Positions 24,657-32,801 of a stretch of DNA of 64,000 nt are shown one piece after another (the first letter of the stretch is position 1; each line of letters begins with the position of its first letter). A program made the position numbers and the translations under genes. The notes under the pieces were generated by a model. The model made no database searches. It was not told where the DNA came from and saw only the letters and a list, made by a program, of their open reading frames with translations. The DNA is from Thiobius zoothamnicola (GTDB lineage Bacteria; Pseudomonadota; Gammaproteobacteria; Chromatiales; Chromatiaceae): assembly GCA_963678215.1 (NCBI GenBank), contig OY782758.1, positions 2,417,313 to 2,481,312 on the forward strand, read 5' to 3'.

Positions 24657-25742
24657 TTACTTGCCTCCAGATCTCACCGTACCTGGGCGTGGTAAAAACG
24701 CCCATTCATTCCACAATTTGTAATCCGCGCGGAACGTTTGCAGGTTGTCGTAGATACGCTTGAATTCAGGGTCTTGCTTGCTTTCTTCAGCGACTACTTC
24801 ATCCCATTTGGCGCGGAATTGCCCCAACATCTCGTCAGACCAGTAACGGTTCTCCACGCCACGCTCGGCATTCTTCTTCATCTCCGGGAATTGGATTGAC
24901 TCGCCTAAAGCTAAGCCGTCCAGCATGGCTGCTTTACAGCCCATCTCCAGCACGCCCTGCTGCTGCTTGTTCATTTTGTTCCAGGCATCTTTATTGATGA
25001 TCAAATCAAACATCGTTGCGGGCTGGTGCCAGCCGGGGAAGTAGTTGTATTTGAGGATTTTGTGGAAGCCGAGCAATTTGTCGATTGCCGGCATGGAGAA
25101 TTCGGTTGCATCAATTGCGCCTTTCTCCAGAGCTGGGAAGATTTCCTTGGAGGATAATAAAGAAGTGGAAACCCCCATTTTCTCCATTACCAGCGCGCCC
25201 AAACCGAAGAAGCGCATCCGCAGGCCCTGTAAATCTTCCGGCTTGTCGATCGGTTTGGAGAACCAGCCAGAGGTTTCCGGTGCAAGGATAGAGCAAGGAA
25301 TGGAGTGGACGTTGTAACCCGCTTTGTCATAAGTTTCCTGCCACAATTTGCGACCATCACCGTAATAAACCCAGGCTAAAAACTCCGGTGCATCCGGACC
25401 GAAAGGTACCGCCGAGAAGATCGCGCCTTTTTGGCCCAACAATCCGGTGTGGTAGCCTGGCGTGGTCCAGCCCGCATTTACCTGGCCTTTGGACACGGAT
25501 TCGAGTATCTCTTTAGGCGGCAATAATTTGCCCGGTTCATAGATTTTCAGCTTGACTGAACCACCCGATGCCACATTGACATGTTCGGCTAACCATTTTG
25601 GGGTGGATCCCAAGCCGGTTAAATGCGTGCCAAACCACACAGGCACTTTTAACAGGACTTTCTTGGCCGCTATAGCCGGGCTGGCAACCAACGCCAGTGA
25701 CAAGGCGGCAGCCGCCGCCAAGCCGACGATTGATTTGTTCAT
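24657..25742 (-). CDS. dctP: TRAP transporter substrate-binding protein (DctP family)
   Basis: A 361-residue periplasmic binding protein. The signal peptide covers residues 1-25 (IVGLAAAAALSLALVASPAIA). The DctP fold shows GGSVKLKIYEPGKLLPPKEIL and KPEDLQGLRMRFFGLGALVMEKMG, the latter containing the conserved Arg that usually contacts a carboxylate. It is the first gene of the TRAP operon, and a perfect palindrome lies about 40-65 bases upstream of its start. The substrate is unknown; carboxylates are usual. Confidence 0.93.
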   Translation of the reverse strand: MNKSIVGLAAAAALSLALVASPAIAAKKVLLKVPVWFGTHLTGLGSTPKWLAEHVNVASGGSVKLKIYEPGKLLPPKEILESVSKGQVNAGWTTPGYHTGLLGQKGAIFSAVPFGPDAPEFLAWVYYGDGRKLWQETYDKAGYNVHSIPCSILAPETSGWFSKPIDKPEDLQGLRMRFFGLGALVMEKMGVSTSLLSSKEIFPALEKGAIDATEFSMPAIDKLLGFHKILKYNYFPGWHQPATMFDLIINKDAWNKMNKQQQGVLEMGCKAAMLDGLALGESIQFPEMKKNAERGVENRYWSDEMLGQFRAKWDEVVAEESKQDPEFKRIYDNLQTFRADYKLWNEWAFLPRPGTVRSGGK

Positions 25743-25778
25743 GGACTCCTCCGGGAAACATTGACTTAGAATTATTAA

Positions 25779-25809
25779 GGACTGACCAGTTTGGTAAATT
25801 GGTCAGTCC
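25779..25809. promoter_or_regulatory. Palindromic operator upstream of the TRAP operon
   Basis: GGACTGACCA and TGGTCAGTCC are perfect 10-base inverted arms around an 11-base AT-rich centre (GTTTGGTAAAT). The half-site TGGT/ACCA is the core of FadR-type GntR operators, and a GntR regulator with a similar operator lies about 950 bases away. It probably controls dctP transcription. Confidence 0.6.
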
Positions 25810-25920
25810 AGAAGATTCTGGCAGAAAAAATGCCGCTGTCAAGGTTTGCGTTTGGGAGTTGGCGTAAGTGGTGGTGTGGAGGGTGGCTTGAATACAAGCT
25901 CAAAATGCAGTGTCTACGAT

Positions 25921-26352
25921 CTATGTCAGGATTAACAGGTTCTCAGATTTGGCTCCTGCCACGACATCCAAGGATAATCGTTGGTCGAAAGTGACGAAGC
26001 GTCCTTTATGTTTTACCGCCAAGGCTAATAGATAAGCATCGGTGATTTGCCAGTGACCTAATAGGTTGGGCCAGTTAACCAGCTTGTCGCTTATCAGACT
26101 AATATTTTCCGGCCAAAACTCATGTTCAGGCGTTGCGCAGGCTTCGGCAAAGCGGTCTGCAATTAAGGCAAGGGGTTGAGTATTGGGATATGACGGTTGC
26201 GACATGATGCGTAACAAGCCGTTTTCTGTGATCGGACAGGAAGCCCAGCCATCCCCAATTTCAGCTTCCAACCATCGTATGGCTGGTTGATGCATTAAAT
26301 GGCTGGCGTCCAGCAGGGCGATAAGAACATTGATGTCCAGTAAGGACCGCAT
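25921..26352 (-). CDS. PIN-domain toxin (VapC type)
   Basis: The 143-residue PIN nuclease has the first acidic motif at MRSLLDINVLIALLD, a middle acidic site in TDAYLLALAVKHKG and a final one in FVTFDQRL. VapC toxins cut tRNA or rRNA. Its ATG overlaps the stop of the antitoxin gene by one base. It sits between the TRAP operon and the GntR-CoA-transferase operon. Confidence 0.9.
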   Translation of the reverse strand: MRSLLDINVLIALLDASHLMHQPAIRWLEAEIGDGWASCPITENGLLRIMSQPSYPNTQPLALIADRFAEACATPEHEFWPENISLISDKLVNWPNLLGHWQITDAYLLALAVKHKGRFVTFDQRLSLDVVAGAKSENLLILT

Positions 26353-26606
26353 TAAATGTTCTCATCATCACGTAATTGATTGACCGTATCGTTGGTGACA
26401 ATACGTGAATTAACGGATGTAAATGGGCGGAAACCACCTACTTTAACTTCCTTTCTGCCATTTTGCTTTGACGTTTCGCTGGCCGTGCCGGATAAAGCGG
26501 CGCGTAGCAAGCGGGACACCACTTTGCCGGCGGAAACACGTTCTTTACGCGCCAGTTCCTTGATGGCCAGCAATAAATCATCTTCAATATCAAGCGTTGT
26601 TCGCAT
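26352..26606 (-). CDS. Ribbon-helix-helix antitoxin (VapB type)
   Basis: An 84-residue protein beginning MRTTLDIEDDLLLAIKELARKERVSAGKVVSRLLRAAL (core: TTLDIEDDLLLAIKELA), an Arc/MetJ-type DNA-binding domain. The C-terminal half is polar and would wrap the toxin. I chose the ATG at 26606, preceded by GAGGATGAT, over ATGs further upstream. It is coupled to the PIN gene. Confidence 0.87.
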   Translation of the reverse strand: MRTTLDIEDDLLLAIKELARKERVSAGKVVSRLLRAALSGTASETSKQNGRKEVKVGGFRPFTSVNSRIVTNDTVNQLRDDENI

Positions 26607-26726
26607 ATCATCCTCACTGTGATGCTTTGTCATCAAAGCATAGCAGCATCATGATCCGTGTCAATTTGGCGGCGTTAAAAATGTGCTTGAGATAATTTTG
26701 ATAAGCGCTTAACCTTTTATAGGTTA

Positions 26727-26742
26727 ATTGGTAAGACCAAAT
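26727..26742. promoter_or_regulatory. GntR/PdhR-like operator upstream of the regulator gene
   Basis: ATTGGTAAGACCAAAT is a near-perfect palindrome and equals the consensus recognised by E. coli PdhR-type GntR regulators (ATTGGTnnnACCAAT). It lies 9-24 bases before the GntR start codon, so autoregulation is likely. Confidence 0.75.
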
Positions 26743-26750
26743 AAGCTTGT

Positions 26751-27506
26751 ATGCAGAAACGTAAATTATCCGATCAAATTGCTGAACAGCTTGAAGGCAT
26801 GATTGCCGATGGCACTTTGCAGCCGGGCGAACGTTTGCCGGCTGAGCGCCAGTTCGCCGAGCGCTTGCAGATATCACGTCCTTCGTTGCGCGAAGCTATC
26901 CAGAAACTTGCCAGTAAAGGATTGTTGAGTACCCGTCAGGGCGGGGGCACTTACGTCAATGACCGTCTATCCGGCAATTTCAGTGATCCTTTGCTCGCTT
27001 TACTGAAAAACCAACCGAATGCTGAATTCGATACCTTGGAGGTGCGTAAAGAGTTGGAAGGGGTCGCTGCTTTCAATGCGGCAGCACGGGCCACGGAAAC
27101 GGACCGGGCGCGTATTTGGCGGCGTTTCAACACCATGGCTGAGGTACAGCGTTCACCGGTTTCCAGCACCGATAAGCTGAAAATTGATGCCGCTTTTCAT
27201 CGGTCGATTGTGGAAAGTGCGCACAATATTGTGTTGGTGCATTTTGTTCGTGCAGTACATGATGTTTTGGAGAACACCATTAATGCTTATCTGGACCAGT
27301 TTTACGCCGAGGCTTCTTTCGTTAAAAAATTGTGCCAACAGCATGAGGCCATCGTAACTGCCATTATGGATAGAGATTCGCAAGCCGCACGCGACAAGGC
27401 GCGTTTTCATCTGGATTTTGCCTACCAATCGTTTCGTGAATTTCAGACCCAGGCGCAGTTATCAAGAAATTCACAGTTCTATTCGGCGATGTTTCAGGAC
27501 CAGTAA
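26751..27506 (+). CDS. GntR-family regulator (FadR subfamily)
   Basis: The 251-residue protein has an N-terminal winged helix with the GntR signature: LQPGERLPAERQFAERLQISRPSLREAIQKL (core: RLPAERQFAERL) and KGLLSTRQGGGTYV. The C-terminal all-helical FadR-type domain (from about residue 85) contains His residues that often hold a metal ion and an organic acid ligand. The stop is followed immediately by the ATG of the CoA-transferase. A PdhR-like operator lies before it. It probably senses lactate, pyruvate or a related acid and controls the CoA-transferase/lut genes and perhaps the TRAP operon. Confidence 0.92.
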   Translation: MQKRKLSDQIAEQLEGMIADGTLQPGERLPAERQFAERLQISRPSLREAIQKLASKGLLSTRQGGGTYVNDRLSGNFSDPLLALLKNQPNAEFDTLEVRKELEGVAAFNAAARATETDRARIWRRFNTMAEVQRSPVSSTDKLKIDAAFHRSIVESAHNIVLVHFVRAVHDVLENTINAYLDQFYAEASFVKKLCQQHEAIVTAIMDRDSQAARDKARFHLDFAYQSFREFQTQAQLSRNSQFYSAMFQDQ

Positions 27507-29036
27507 ATGCGTAAAAGCAAACTCACTCATGCTGCCGAAGCCATCGCGAGAATTCCTGATGGCGCTACCTTGGCCAATGGCGGATTCGTCACTATCGGCG
27601 TGGCTGAGACTTTACTCAAAACGCTGGAGCAGCGTTATCTGGCGACCCAAACGCCGCGTGATTTGACGTTGGTTTATGCGGCGGGGCAGGGTGATAGCAA
27701 AGATCGCGGGCTTAACCATATCGCTCATGTTGGCTTGTTAAAAAAAGTGATTGGCGGGCATTGGGGCTTGGTACCCAAAATCGGCAAGCTGGCGGTGGAA
27801 AACAAAATCGCGGCCTATAACCTGCCGCAAGGCGTGATCGCCCATTTGTACCGTGATATTGCCGCCAAGCGTCCGGGTAATATCACTAAAGTGGGTTTAC
27901 ACAGTTTTGTGGACCCCCGGGTTGATGGCGGCAGACTGAATGCAGCAGCCACCGAAGCCATTGTGCGTTTGCTGCCAATTGACGGTGAAGACTATTTGTT
28001 TTATCCCAGTTTCCCGATTGATGTGGCCTTTCTACGTGGCACCACGGCGGATCATCAGGGTAATATCAGCATGGAACGTGAGGCACTGTATTTGGAGTCT
28101 TTGGCGATTGCACAAGCGGCGCATAACTCGGGCGGCAGGGTGATTGTCCAGGTGGAGCGTATGACTGAGAATCATGTACTCAGTCCGCAGATGATCCGCA
28201 TTCCCGGCATTTTGGTCGATCATGTGGTACTTGCCGAGCCAGGTGACCACCCGCAGACTTTTAGCGAAGCCTACAATCCGGCTTATACTGGTGAGGTACG
28301 CATTGCACGCGAAACGGTAAAGCGTGAACTCAATGAACGTCTGCTCATTGGTCGGCGCGCGGCGCAACTGCTCATGCCTGGCAGTGTGGCTAATTTAGGT
28401 TTGGGCATGCCCGAGTCAGTCGCTGTGGCCGCCGCTGAATCCGGTATGTTGGAACAAGTCACCCTGACCGTGGAACCGGGTGGCATTGGTGGTATACCAG
28501 CCAGTGGGCACAGCTTTGGCGCGGCCAGTAACGCGGAAGCCATTATCGACCAGCCTGCGCAATTTGATTTTTATGACGGTGGTGGTTTGGATCAAGCCTT
28601 TCTGGGTTTGGCGCAAGTTGATCAACAAGGTAATGTGAATGTCAGCCGCTTCGCCAATCGTTTGGCGGGTGCTGGCGGTTTTATCAATATCAGCCAGAAC
28701 GCCAAAATGGTCGCCTTTCTTGGCGCTTTTACGTCAGGTGGTTTACGGCTTGAAATACAAAACGCCCAATTACGTATTCAACAGGAAGGTCGGCAACATA
28801 AATTTATCCAGCAGGTTGAACATCTCACCTACAGTGGCCAGGCGGCCATCGCGCGTGGGCAGCAGGTTTATTACATTACTGAACGCGCCGTTTTTGCATT
28901 AACCCGAGAGGGTTTGCTACTGATCGAAATCGCGCCTGGCGTTGATCTACAGCAAGAGGTATTGGCGCAGATGGACTTTACGCCTTTACTGGCACCGGAT
29001 ATTCAAACCATGAGTACGAATCTATTTAAGCCATGA
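27507..29036 (+). CDS. Acyl-CoA:acetate/3-ketoacid-type CoA-transferase (YdiF-like)
   Basis: The 509-residue single-chain enzyme joins the alpha and beta halves of family I CoA-transferases. The first half has GATLANGGFVTIGVAETLL. The second half has SVANLGLGMPESVAVAAAESG near residue 300, whose Glu forms the CoA thioester, and then VTLTVEPGGIGGIPASG. Relatives act on acetate, propionate or short-chain hydroxy acids. It starts directly at the end of the regulator gene and overlaps lutA by 4 bases. Acid activation coupled to lactate oxidation is a plausible role. Confidence 0.88.
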   Translation: MRKSKLTHAAEAIARIPDGATLANGGFVTIGVAETLLKTLEQRYLATQTPRDLTLVYAAGQGDSKDRGLNHIAHVGLLKKVIGGHWGLVPKIGKLAVENKIAAYNLPQGVIAHLYRDIAAKRPGNITKVGLHSFVDPRVDGGRLNAAATEAIVRLLPIDGEDYLFYPSFPIDVAFLRGTTADHQGNISMEREALYLESLAIAQAAHNSGGRVIVQVERMTENHVLSPQMIRIPGILVDHVVLAEPGDHPQTFSEAYNPAYTGEVRIARETVKRELNERLLIGRRAAQLLMPGSVANLGLGMPESVAVAAAESGMLEQVTLTVEPGGIGGIPASGHSFGAASNAEAIIDQPAQFDFYDGGGLDQAFLGLAQVDQQGNVNVSRFANRLAGAGGFINISQNAKMVAFLGAFTSGGLRLEIQNAQLRIQQEGRQHKFIQQVEHLTYSGQAAIARGQQVYYITERAVFALTREGLLLIEIAPGVDLQQEVLAQMDFTPLLAPDIQTMSTNLFKP

Positions 29037-29770
29037 AACCCACCAGCGTTTATTACTTTGGCACCTGTCTGATTGATCTGCTGTACCCCAAAGCCGGTCT
29101 GGCCGGCATGCAGTTATTAAAACGCGCAGGCGTGGAAGTCATTTTTCCCGCCGATCAATCGTGCTGCGGACAACCGGCTTTCAACTCGGGCTACCGCGAT
29201 GAAGCACTTGGCGTCGCCCGTGCGCAATTGGCTTGTTTCTCTGAAGACATACCGATTGTGGTGCCTTCCGCTTCATGCGCAGGCATGATCAAACATCACT
29301 GGCCCGAGTTATTCGAGGGCCAGCCGGATGAAGATACCGCAAATGCAGTCGCCCAGCGGGTGTATGAACTGACTGAATTTTTGACGGATATTTTACAAAT
29401 TGAACTGATTGATCTAGGCGAACCGGTCAAGGTTACTGTGCATAATTCGTGCTCGGCGCAACGCGAAATGGGTGTCGCTGATCGCAGCCACCAACTCTTG
29501 AATCAGTTGGTCAATGTCGAAGTGGCACCGCACCAACGCCTGCGTGAGTGCTGCGGCTTTGGTGGCACCTTCGCGGTCAAACAGGCCGATATATCCGGTG
29601 CCATGGTGAATGCGAAAACAGTCAGTTTGAGCAATAGCGGCGCGGATAAAGTCATCAGCCAGGATTGTGGCTGTTTAATGAATATCGGCGGGGCACTGCA
29701 AAAACAAGGGAAAGATTTGCCCACACAACATATTGCAGAGTTTTTGTGGGAGCGGACAAGTGCCGATTAA
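29033..29770 (+). CDS. lutA: LutA-type (Fe-S) oxidoreductase subunit
   Basis: The 245-residue protein carries two CCG (heterodisulfide reductase-type) cysteine motifs: CCGQPAFNSGY near residue 43 and CCGFGGTFAVKQADIS near residue 172. CSAQREMG and the C-terminal CGCLMNIGGAL are also typical of LutA/YkgE. LutABC is the flavin-independent L-lactate dehydrogenase complex of many bacteria. Its ATG overlaps the CoA-transferase stop. Its partners lutB and lutC follow only after a toxin-antitoxin pair, which interrupts the operon. Confidence 0.94.
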   Translation: MKPTSVYYFGTCLIDLLYPKAGLAGMQLLKRAGVEVIFPADQSCCGQPAFNSGYRDEALGVARAQLACFSEDIPIVVPSASCAGMIKHHWPELFEGQPDEDTANAVAQRVYELTEFLTDILQIELIDLGEPVKVTVHNSCSAQREMGVADRSHQLLNQLVNVEVAPHQRLRECCGFGGTFAVKQADISGAMVNAKTVSLSNSGADKVISQDCGCLMNIGGALQKQGKDLPTQHIAEFLWERTSAD

Positions 29771-29797
29771 CTATTGCCCTTATAGCCAATTTATAAC

Positions 29798-29832
29798 CGT
29801 CATACCCGCGAAGGCGGGTACCCATAATGACG
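29798..29832. repeat. REP-like palindromic repeat
   Basis: CGTCATACCCGCGAAGGCGG and the following TACCCATAATGACG form an extended hairpin with CCCGC/GCGGG at the centre. It is of the GTCAT-CCCGCG-GCGGG type seen again at 30517 and 32005-32073. Confidence 0.8.
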
Positions 29833-29962
29833 CAATAACCGGAAACAAAAAGCAGCGCGACGAAGAACGAGGAGTAGCGCTTTTTGGCGTCCAGGTTAAT
29901 TTGATTTGTGATGTGTTTCACACTATAAATTGGTAAATTTTGGTACATAAGCAGGTGATTAC

Positions 29963-30202
29963 ATGGCTAAGAATACCAGTGTTAGTTTGGGGGAGCACTT
30001 CGACCAATTTATTGCGACAAAACTTGTGGATGGACGCTATGGCTCGGCCTCCGAAGTTGTACGTGCGGGTTTACGCTTGCTTGAAACGGAAGAGCAAAAA
30101 CTCGAAACACTACGAAAACTCATTGCAGAGGGAAAAGCGAGCGGAGAGGCTGAATACAGCTACGAGAAATTTATGGCTGAATTGGATGAAGAGTTTGGTT
30201 GA
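29963..30202 (+). CDS. parD: ParD-type antitoxin (CC2985 family)
   Basis: The 79-residue protein starts with a ribbon-helix-helix domain, NTSVSLGEHFDQFIATKLVDGRYGSASEVVRAGLRLLE (core: DGRYGSASEVVRAGLRLLE), the signature of the ParD/CC2985 antitoxins. The C-terminal tail is acidic and would bind ParE. Its stop overlaps the toxin ATG by one base. It sits between lutA and lutB. Confidence 0.92.
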   Translation: MAKNTSVSLGEHFDQFIATKLVDGRYGSASEVVRAGLRLLETEEQKLETLRKLIAEGKASGEAEYSYEKFMAELDEEFG

Positions 30203-30504
30203 TGCAAAGGTTTACGCTAACGCGTGCCGCCAAAAAAGATTTGCGAGGCATTGCCCAATTTACTGAAGAACGCTGGGGCCATCAACAAACGAAGCACTAT
30301 TTGAAAGGCATGGACGACGCATTTCAAAGGCTTGCTGATAATCCGATGCTGGGTAGTGCGTGTGACTATGTTGACATCGGGCTAAGGAAACACCCCTATC
30401 AAAGCCACATGATTTACTATGAGTTAAAGACAGAAAATGCCATTCGAGTCGTCAGAATTTTACACAAACGTATGGATGTTCGGCGCGCTTTTACGGATAT
30501 ATAA
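30202..30504 (+). CDS. parE: ParE/RelE-superfamily toxin
   Basis: The 100-residue protein has the RelE/ParE fold: LTRAAKKDLRGIAQFTEERWG at the start and HMIYYELKTENAIRVVRILHKRMD at the end. ParE toxins usually poison gyrase, while the RelE branch cuts mRNA; the ParD partner favours the ParE branch. The ATG at 30202 overlaps the antitoxin stop. Confidence 0.92.
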   Translation: MQRFTLTRAAKKDLRGIAQFTEERWGHQQTKHYLKGMDDAFQRLADNPMLGSACDYVDIGLRKHPYQSHMIYYELKTENAIRVVRILHKRMDVRRAFTDI

Positions 30505-30516
30505 CTTAGCCAATAT

Positions 30517-30543
30517 GGACCCCAGCCTACGCGGGAGTGACGA
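30517..30543. repeat. REP-like repeat, half element
   Basis: GGACCCCAGCCTACGCGGGA then GTGACG: one side of the same palindromic repeat as at 29798 and 32050. With the copy at 29798 it brackets the parDE pair. Confidence 0.7.
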
Positions 30544-30579
30544 TGTGGCGTATAGAAATAGCCAGGTGTTGTGTCTACC

Positions 30580-32001
30580 ATGAACCAAACCCAAGCTTTT
30601 AAACAACGTATTGATGACGCGCTGCATAATGATCAGTTACGCGCCAATTTCCGTTCCGCGATGGATGGCATCATGTCGCACCGGGCAAGCCAATTTCCCG
30701 ATGATGTGCAACTGCAAGCCCTGCGCGAACAAGCACGCGCTATCCGCGCCAACGCATTAGTCAAACAACCCGAATTGCTTGTGCAGCTTGAGCAAAAGCT
30801 GACGGAAAACGGCATTCAGGTGCATTGGGCGGAAACACCCACAGAAGCCAATCAGATGATTTTGGGCATTTTGCATCAGGCCGATGCCAAAAGCGTGATT
30901 AAAGGCAAGTCGATGGTTTCGGAAGAAACCGAGCTGAATCGCTATCTGGAAGAGCATGACATTGAAGTTATCGAGTCCGATCTGGGTGAATACATTATCC
31001 AATTGGCGCAAGAACCACCTTCACATATTGTGGCCCCGGCGATTCATAAAAACCGTCAGGAGGTGGGGAAATTATTTCAGAAACATCATCCTGAACAGCC
31101 CTATACCGAGGATATTGATGCACTGACCCAAACCGCTCGCCACATATTGCGTGACAAGTTCGCTCAGGCAGATGCAGGCATTTCCGGTGTGAACTTTGCC
31201 GTGGCCGAAACCGGCACACTTTGCCTGGTCGAAAACGAAGGTAATGGGCGTTTAAGCACCACAGCGCCACGCGTCCACATCGCCATTACCGGCATCGAAA
31301 AAGTGGTGGAAAAGCTCAGCGATATTCCCCCCCTACTGAACATCCTCACCAAATCAGCCACTGGCCAGCCGATCACTACCTATTTCAATATGATTAGCAA
31401 GCCGCGCCAGCCGGGTGAAAAAGATGGCCCGGAAGCAGTGCACCTGGTGTTGCTGGATAATGGCCGCTCGCATATCCGCGTGGATGAAGAATTGCTGGAT
31501 ACCTTACGCTGTATCCGTTGCGGCGCCTGTATTAACCATTGTCCGGTTTATGTCCAACTGGGCGGACATGCGTATGGCACGGTTTACCCAGGCCCGATTG
31601 GCTTGGCGCTGGAACCACAACGCCTTGGTCTGGATAAAGCAGGCACCTTGACTTCGGCCTGTAGCCTGTGTGGCGCTTGCGGAGAGGTTTGCCCGGTCAA
31701 AATTCCCCTGCCCAAACTGATTAACCGCTTGCGCGCCGAATCGGTCAACCATAAACAAAATACGTCGGTAAAAGGCAAGGGCGCATTACGCAAGCCGAGT
31801 GAGGCAACCATCTGGCGGCTATGGCAATTTTTGTATGCCAATGCGCGGCTCTATCGTGCCTTTTTATACATGGCCACAAGGTTTGGAAAACTGACGCCCA
31901 ACCAATTAGGCGCCTGGACACGTTACCGTCAGGCAGTAAAACCCGCGCGAAAGAGCCTGCATGAACTCGCAAAACAAGCAGGTTTTAGTCATGGCGTTTA
32001 G
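30580..32001 (+). CDS. lutB: LutB-type iron-sulfur protein
   Basis: The protein has about 473 residues from ATG 30580, or 476 from GTG 30571. The N-terminal DUF162/LUD region ends near residue 270. Two 4Fe-4S motifs follow: CIRCGACINHCPVY and CSLCGACGEVCP. It is the electron-transfer subunit of the LutABC lactate oxidation complex. The last about 70 residues are a basic helical tail. It is separated from lutA by parDE and by about 800 bases. Confidence 0.94.
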   Translation: MNQTQAFKQRIDDALHNDQLRANFRSAMDGIMSHRASQFPDDVQLQALREQARAIRANALVKQPELLVQLEQKLTENGIQVHWAETPTEANQMILGILHQADAKSVIKGKSMVSEETELNRYLEEHDIEVIESDLGEYIIQLAQEPPSHIVAPAIHKNRQEVGKLFQKHHPEQPYTEDIDALTQTARHILRDKFAQADAGISGVNFAVAETGTLCLVENEGNGRLSTTAPRVHIAITGIEKVVEKLSDIPPLLNILTKSATGQPITTYFNMISKPRQPGEKDGPEAVHLVLLDNGRSHIRVDEELLDTLRCIRCGACINHCPVYVQLGGHAYGTVYPGPIGLALEPQRLGLDKAGTLTSACSLCGACGEVCPVKIPLPKLINRLRAESVNHKQNTSVKGKGALRKPSEATIWRLWQFLYANARLYRAFLYMATRFGKLTPNQLGAWTRYRQAVKPARKSLHELAKQAGFSHGV

Positions 32002-32004
32002 TCC

Positions 32005-32073
32005 TGTCATCCCGGCGAAGGCTGGGAACCAGTATTTTGCATAGTGATGAATTCCCGCCTGCGCGGGAATGAC
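32005..32073. repeat. Pair of REP-like palindromes
   Basis: Two units face each other: CTGTCATCCCGGCGAAGGCT (from 32004) and ATTCCCGCCTGCGCGGGAAT then GAC (32050-32073). The second is a perfect hairpin, ATTCCCGC with GCGGGAAT. The pair sits between lutB and lutC. Confidence 0.85.
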
Positions 32074-32094
32074 AAAGCTTTAGAGGTTTCGGCA

Positions 32095-32739
32095 ATGAGT
32101 AATGCCCGTGAAAATATTTTAACGCGCCTGCGCAACCAACGGCCCGAGGCCAATCCCGCCATACAGCCAAGCATTGATTACCCAGAGCGGGATTTAAACG
32201 CACGTATCGCGCGTTTTACCGAACGCCAACAGACCGTGCGTGGCGAGGTGCATGACTTGCGGGATAGCGACTGGCTTGTCTGGTTACAAACCGAGCTGCC
32301 GAAACGCGGATTGAAAAATGTCTTGGTGGGCAATGGTGCGCTGGGCCAACAAATTGCTCAAGCCGGTATCCAAGGCATCCAGGTCAGGCGCTACCAACAA
32401 GCCATTGAAACCTGGAAAGACGATTTGTTTAACCAGATTGATGTCGCCATCACCGGGTGTAAGGGCGCAATTGCGGAAACCGGCAGTCTGATGGTCTGGC
32501 CGGATCAAAACGAACCGCGCTTGATGTCATTGGTTCCACCCGTGCATATCGTGCTGCTGGATGCACAAAAAATACACAATACCTTTGCGGATGTGTTGGC
32601 CGATGAACCCTGGCATCAGGGTATGCCAACCAATGCCTTATTGATATCCGGCCCATCCAAAACCGCGGATATCGAACAAACACTGGCGTATGGCATTCAC
32701 GGTCCGAAAGCGCTGATCACGCTTATTATAGAAAGTTAA
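32095..32739 (+). CDS. lutC: LutC-type LUD-domain protein
   Basis: The 214-residue LUD (DUF162) protein starts at MSNARENILTRL. An upstream ATG at 32044/32047 would only translate the REP repeat, so it is not the start. The conserved core is VAITGCKGAIAETGSLMVWPDQNEPRLMSLVPPVHIVLL (in part: CKGAIAETGSLM, then SLVPPVHIV). It is the third subunit of the LutABC complex. No transmembrane segment is present. Confidence 0.93.
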   Translation: MSNARENILTRLRNQRPEANPAIQPSIDYPERDLNARIARFTERQQTVRGEVHDLRDSDWLVWLQTELPKRGLKNVLVGNGALGQQIAQAGIQGIQVRRYQQAIETWKDDLFNQIDVAITGCKGAIAETGSLMVWPDQNEPRLMSLVPPVHIVLLDAQKIHNTFADVLADEPWHQGMPTNALLISGPSKTADIEQTLAYGIHGPKALITLIIES

Positions 32740-32801
32740 CGCATTCATCCGTATGTCTTGTCATCAGGCGACTCGTATTTTGGAGATAACCAGGGTTTGT
32801 G

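Noticed and set aside
32044..32094. N-terminal extension of LutC
   Set aside because: The extra residues are a translation of the REP-like palindrome. The conserved protein starts at 32095.
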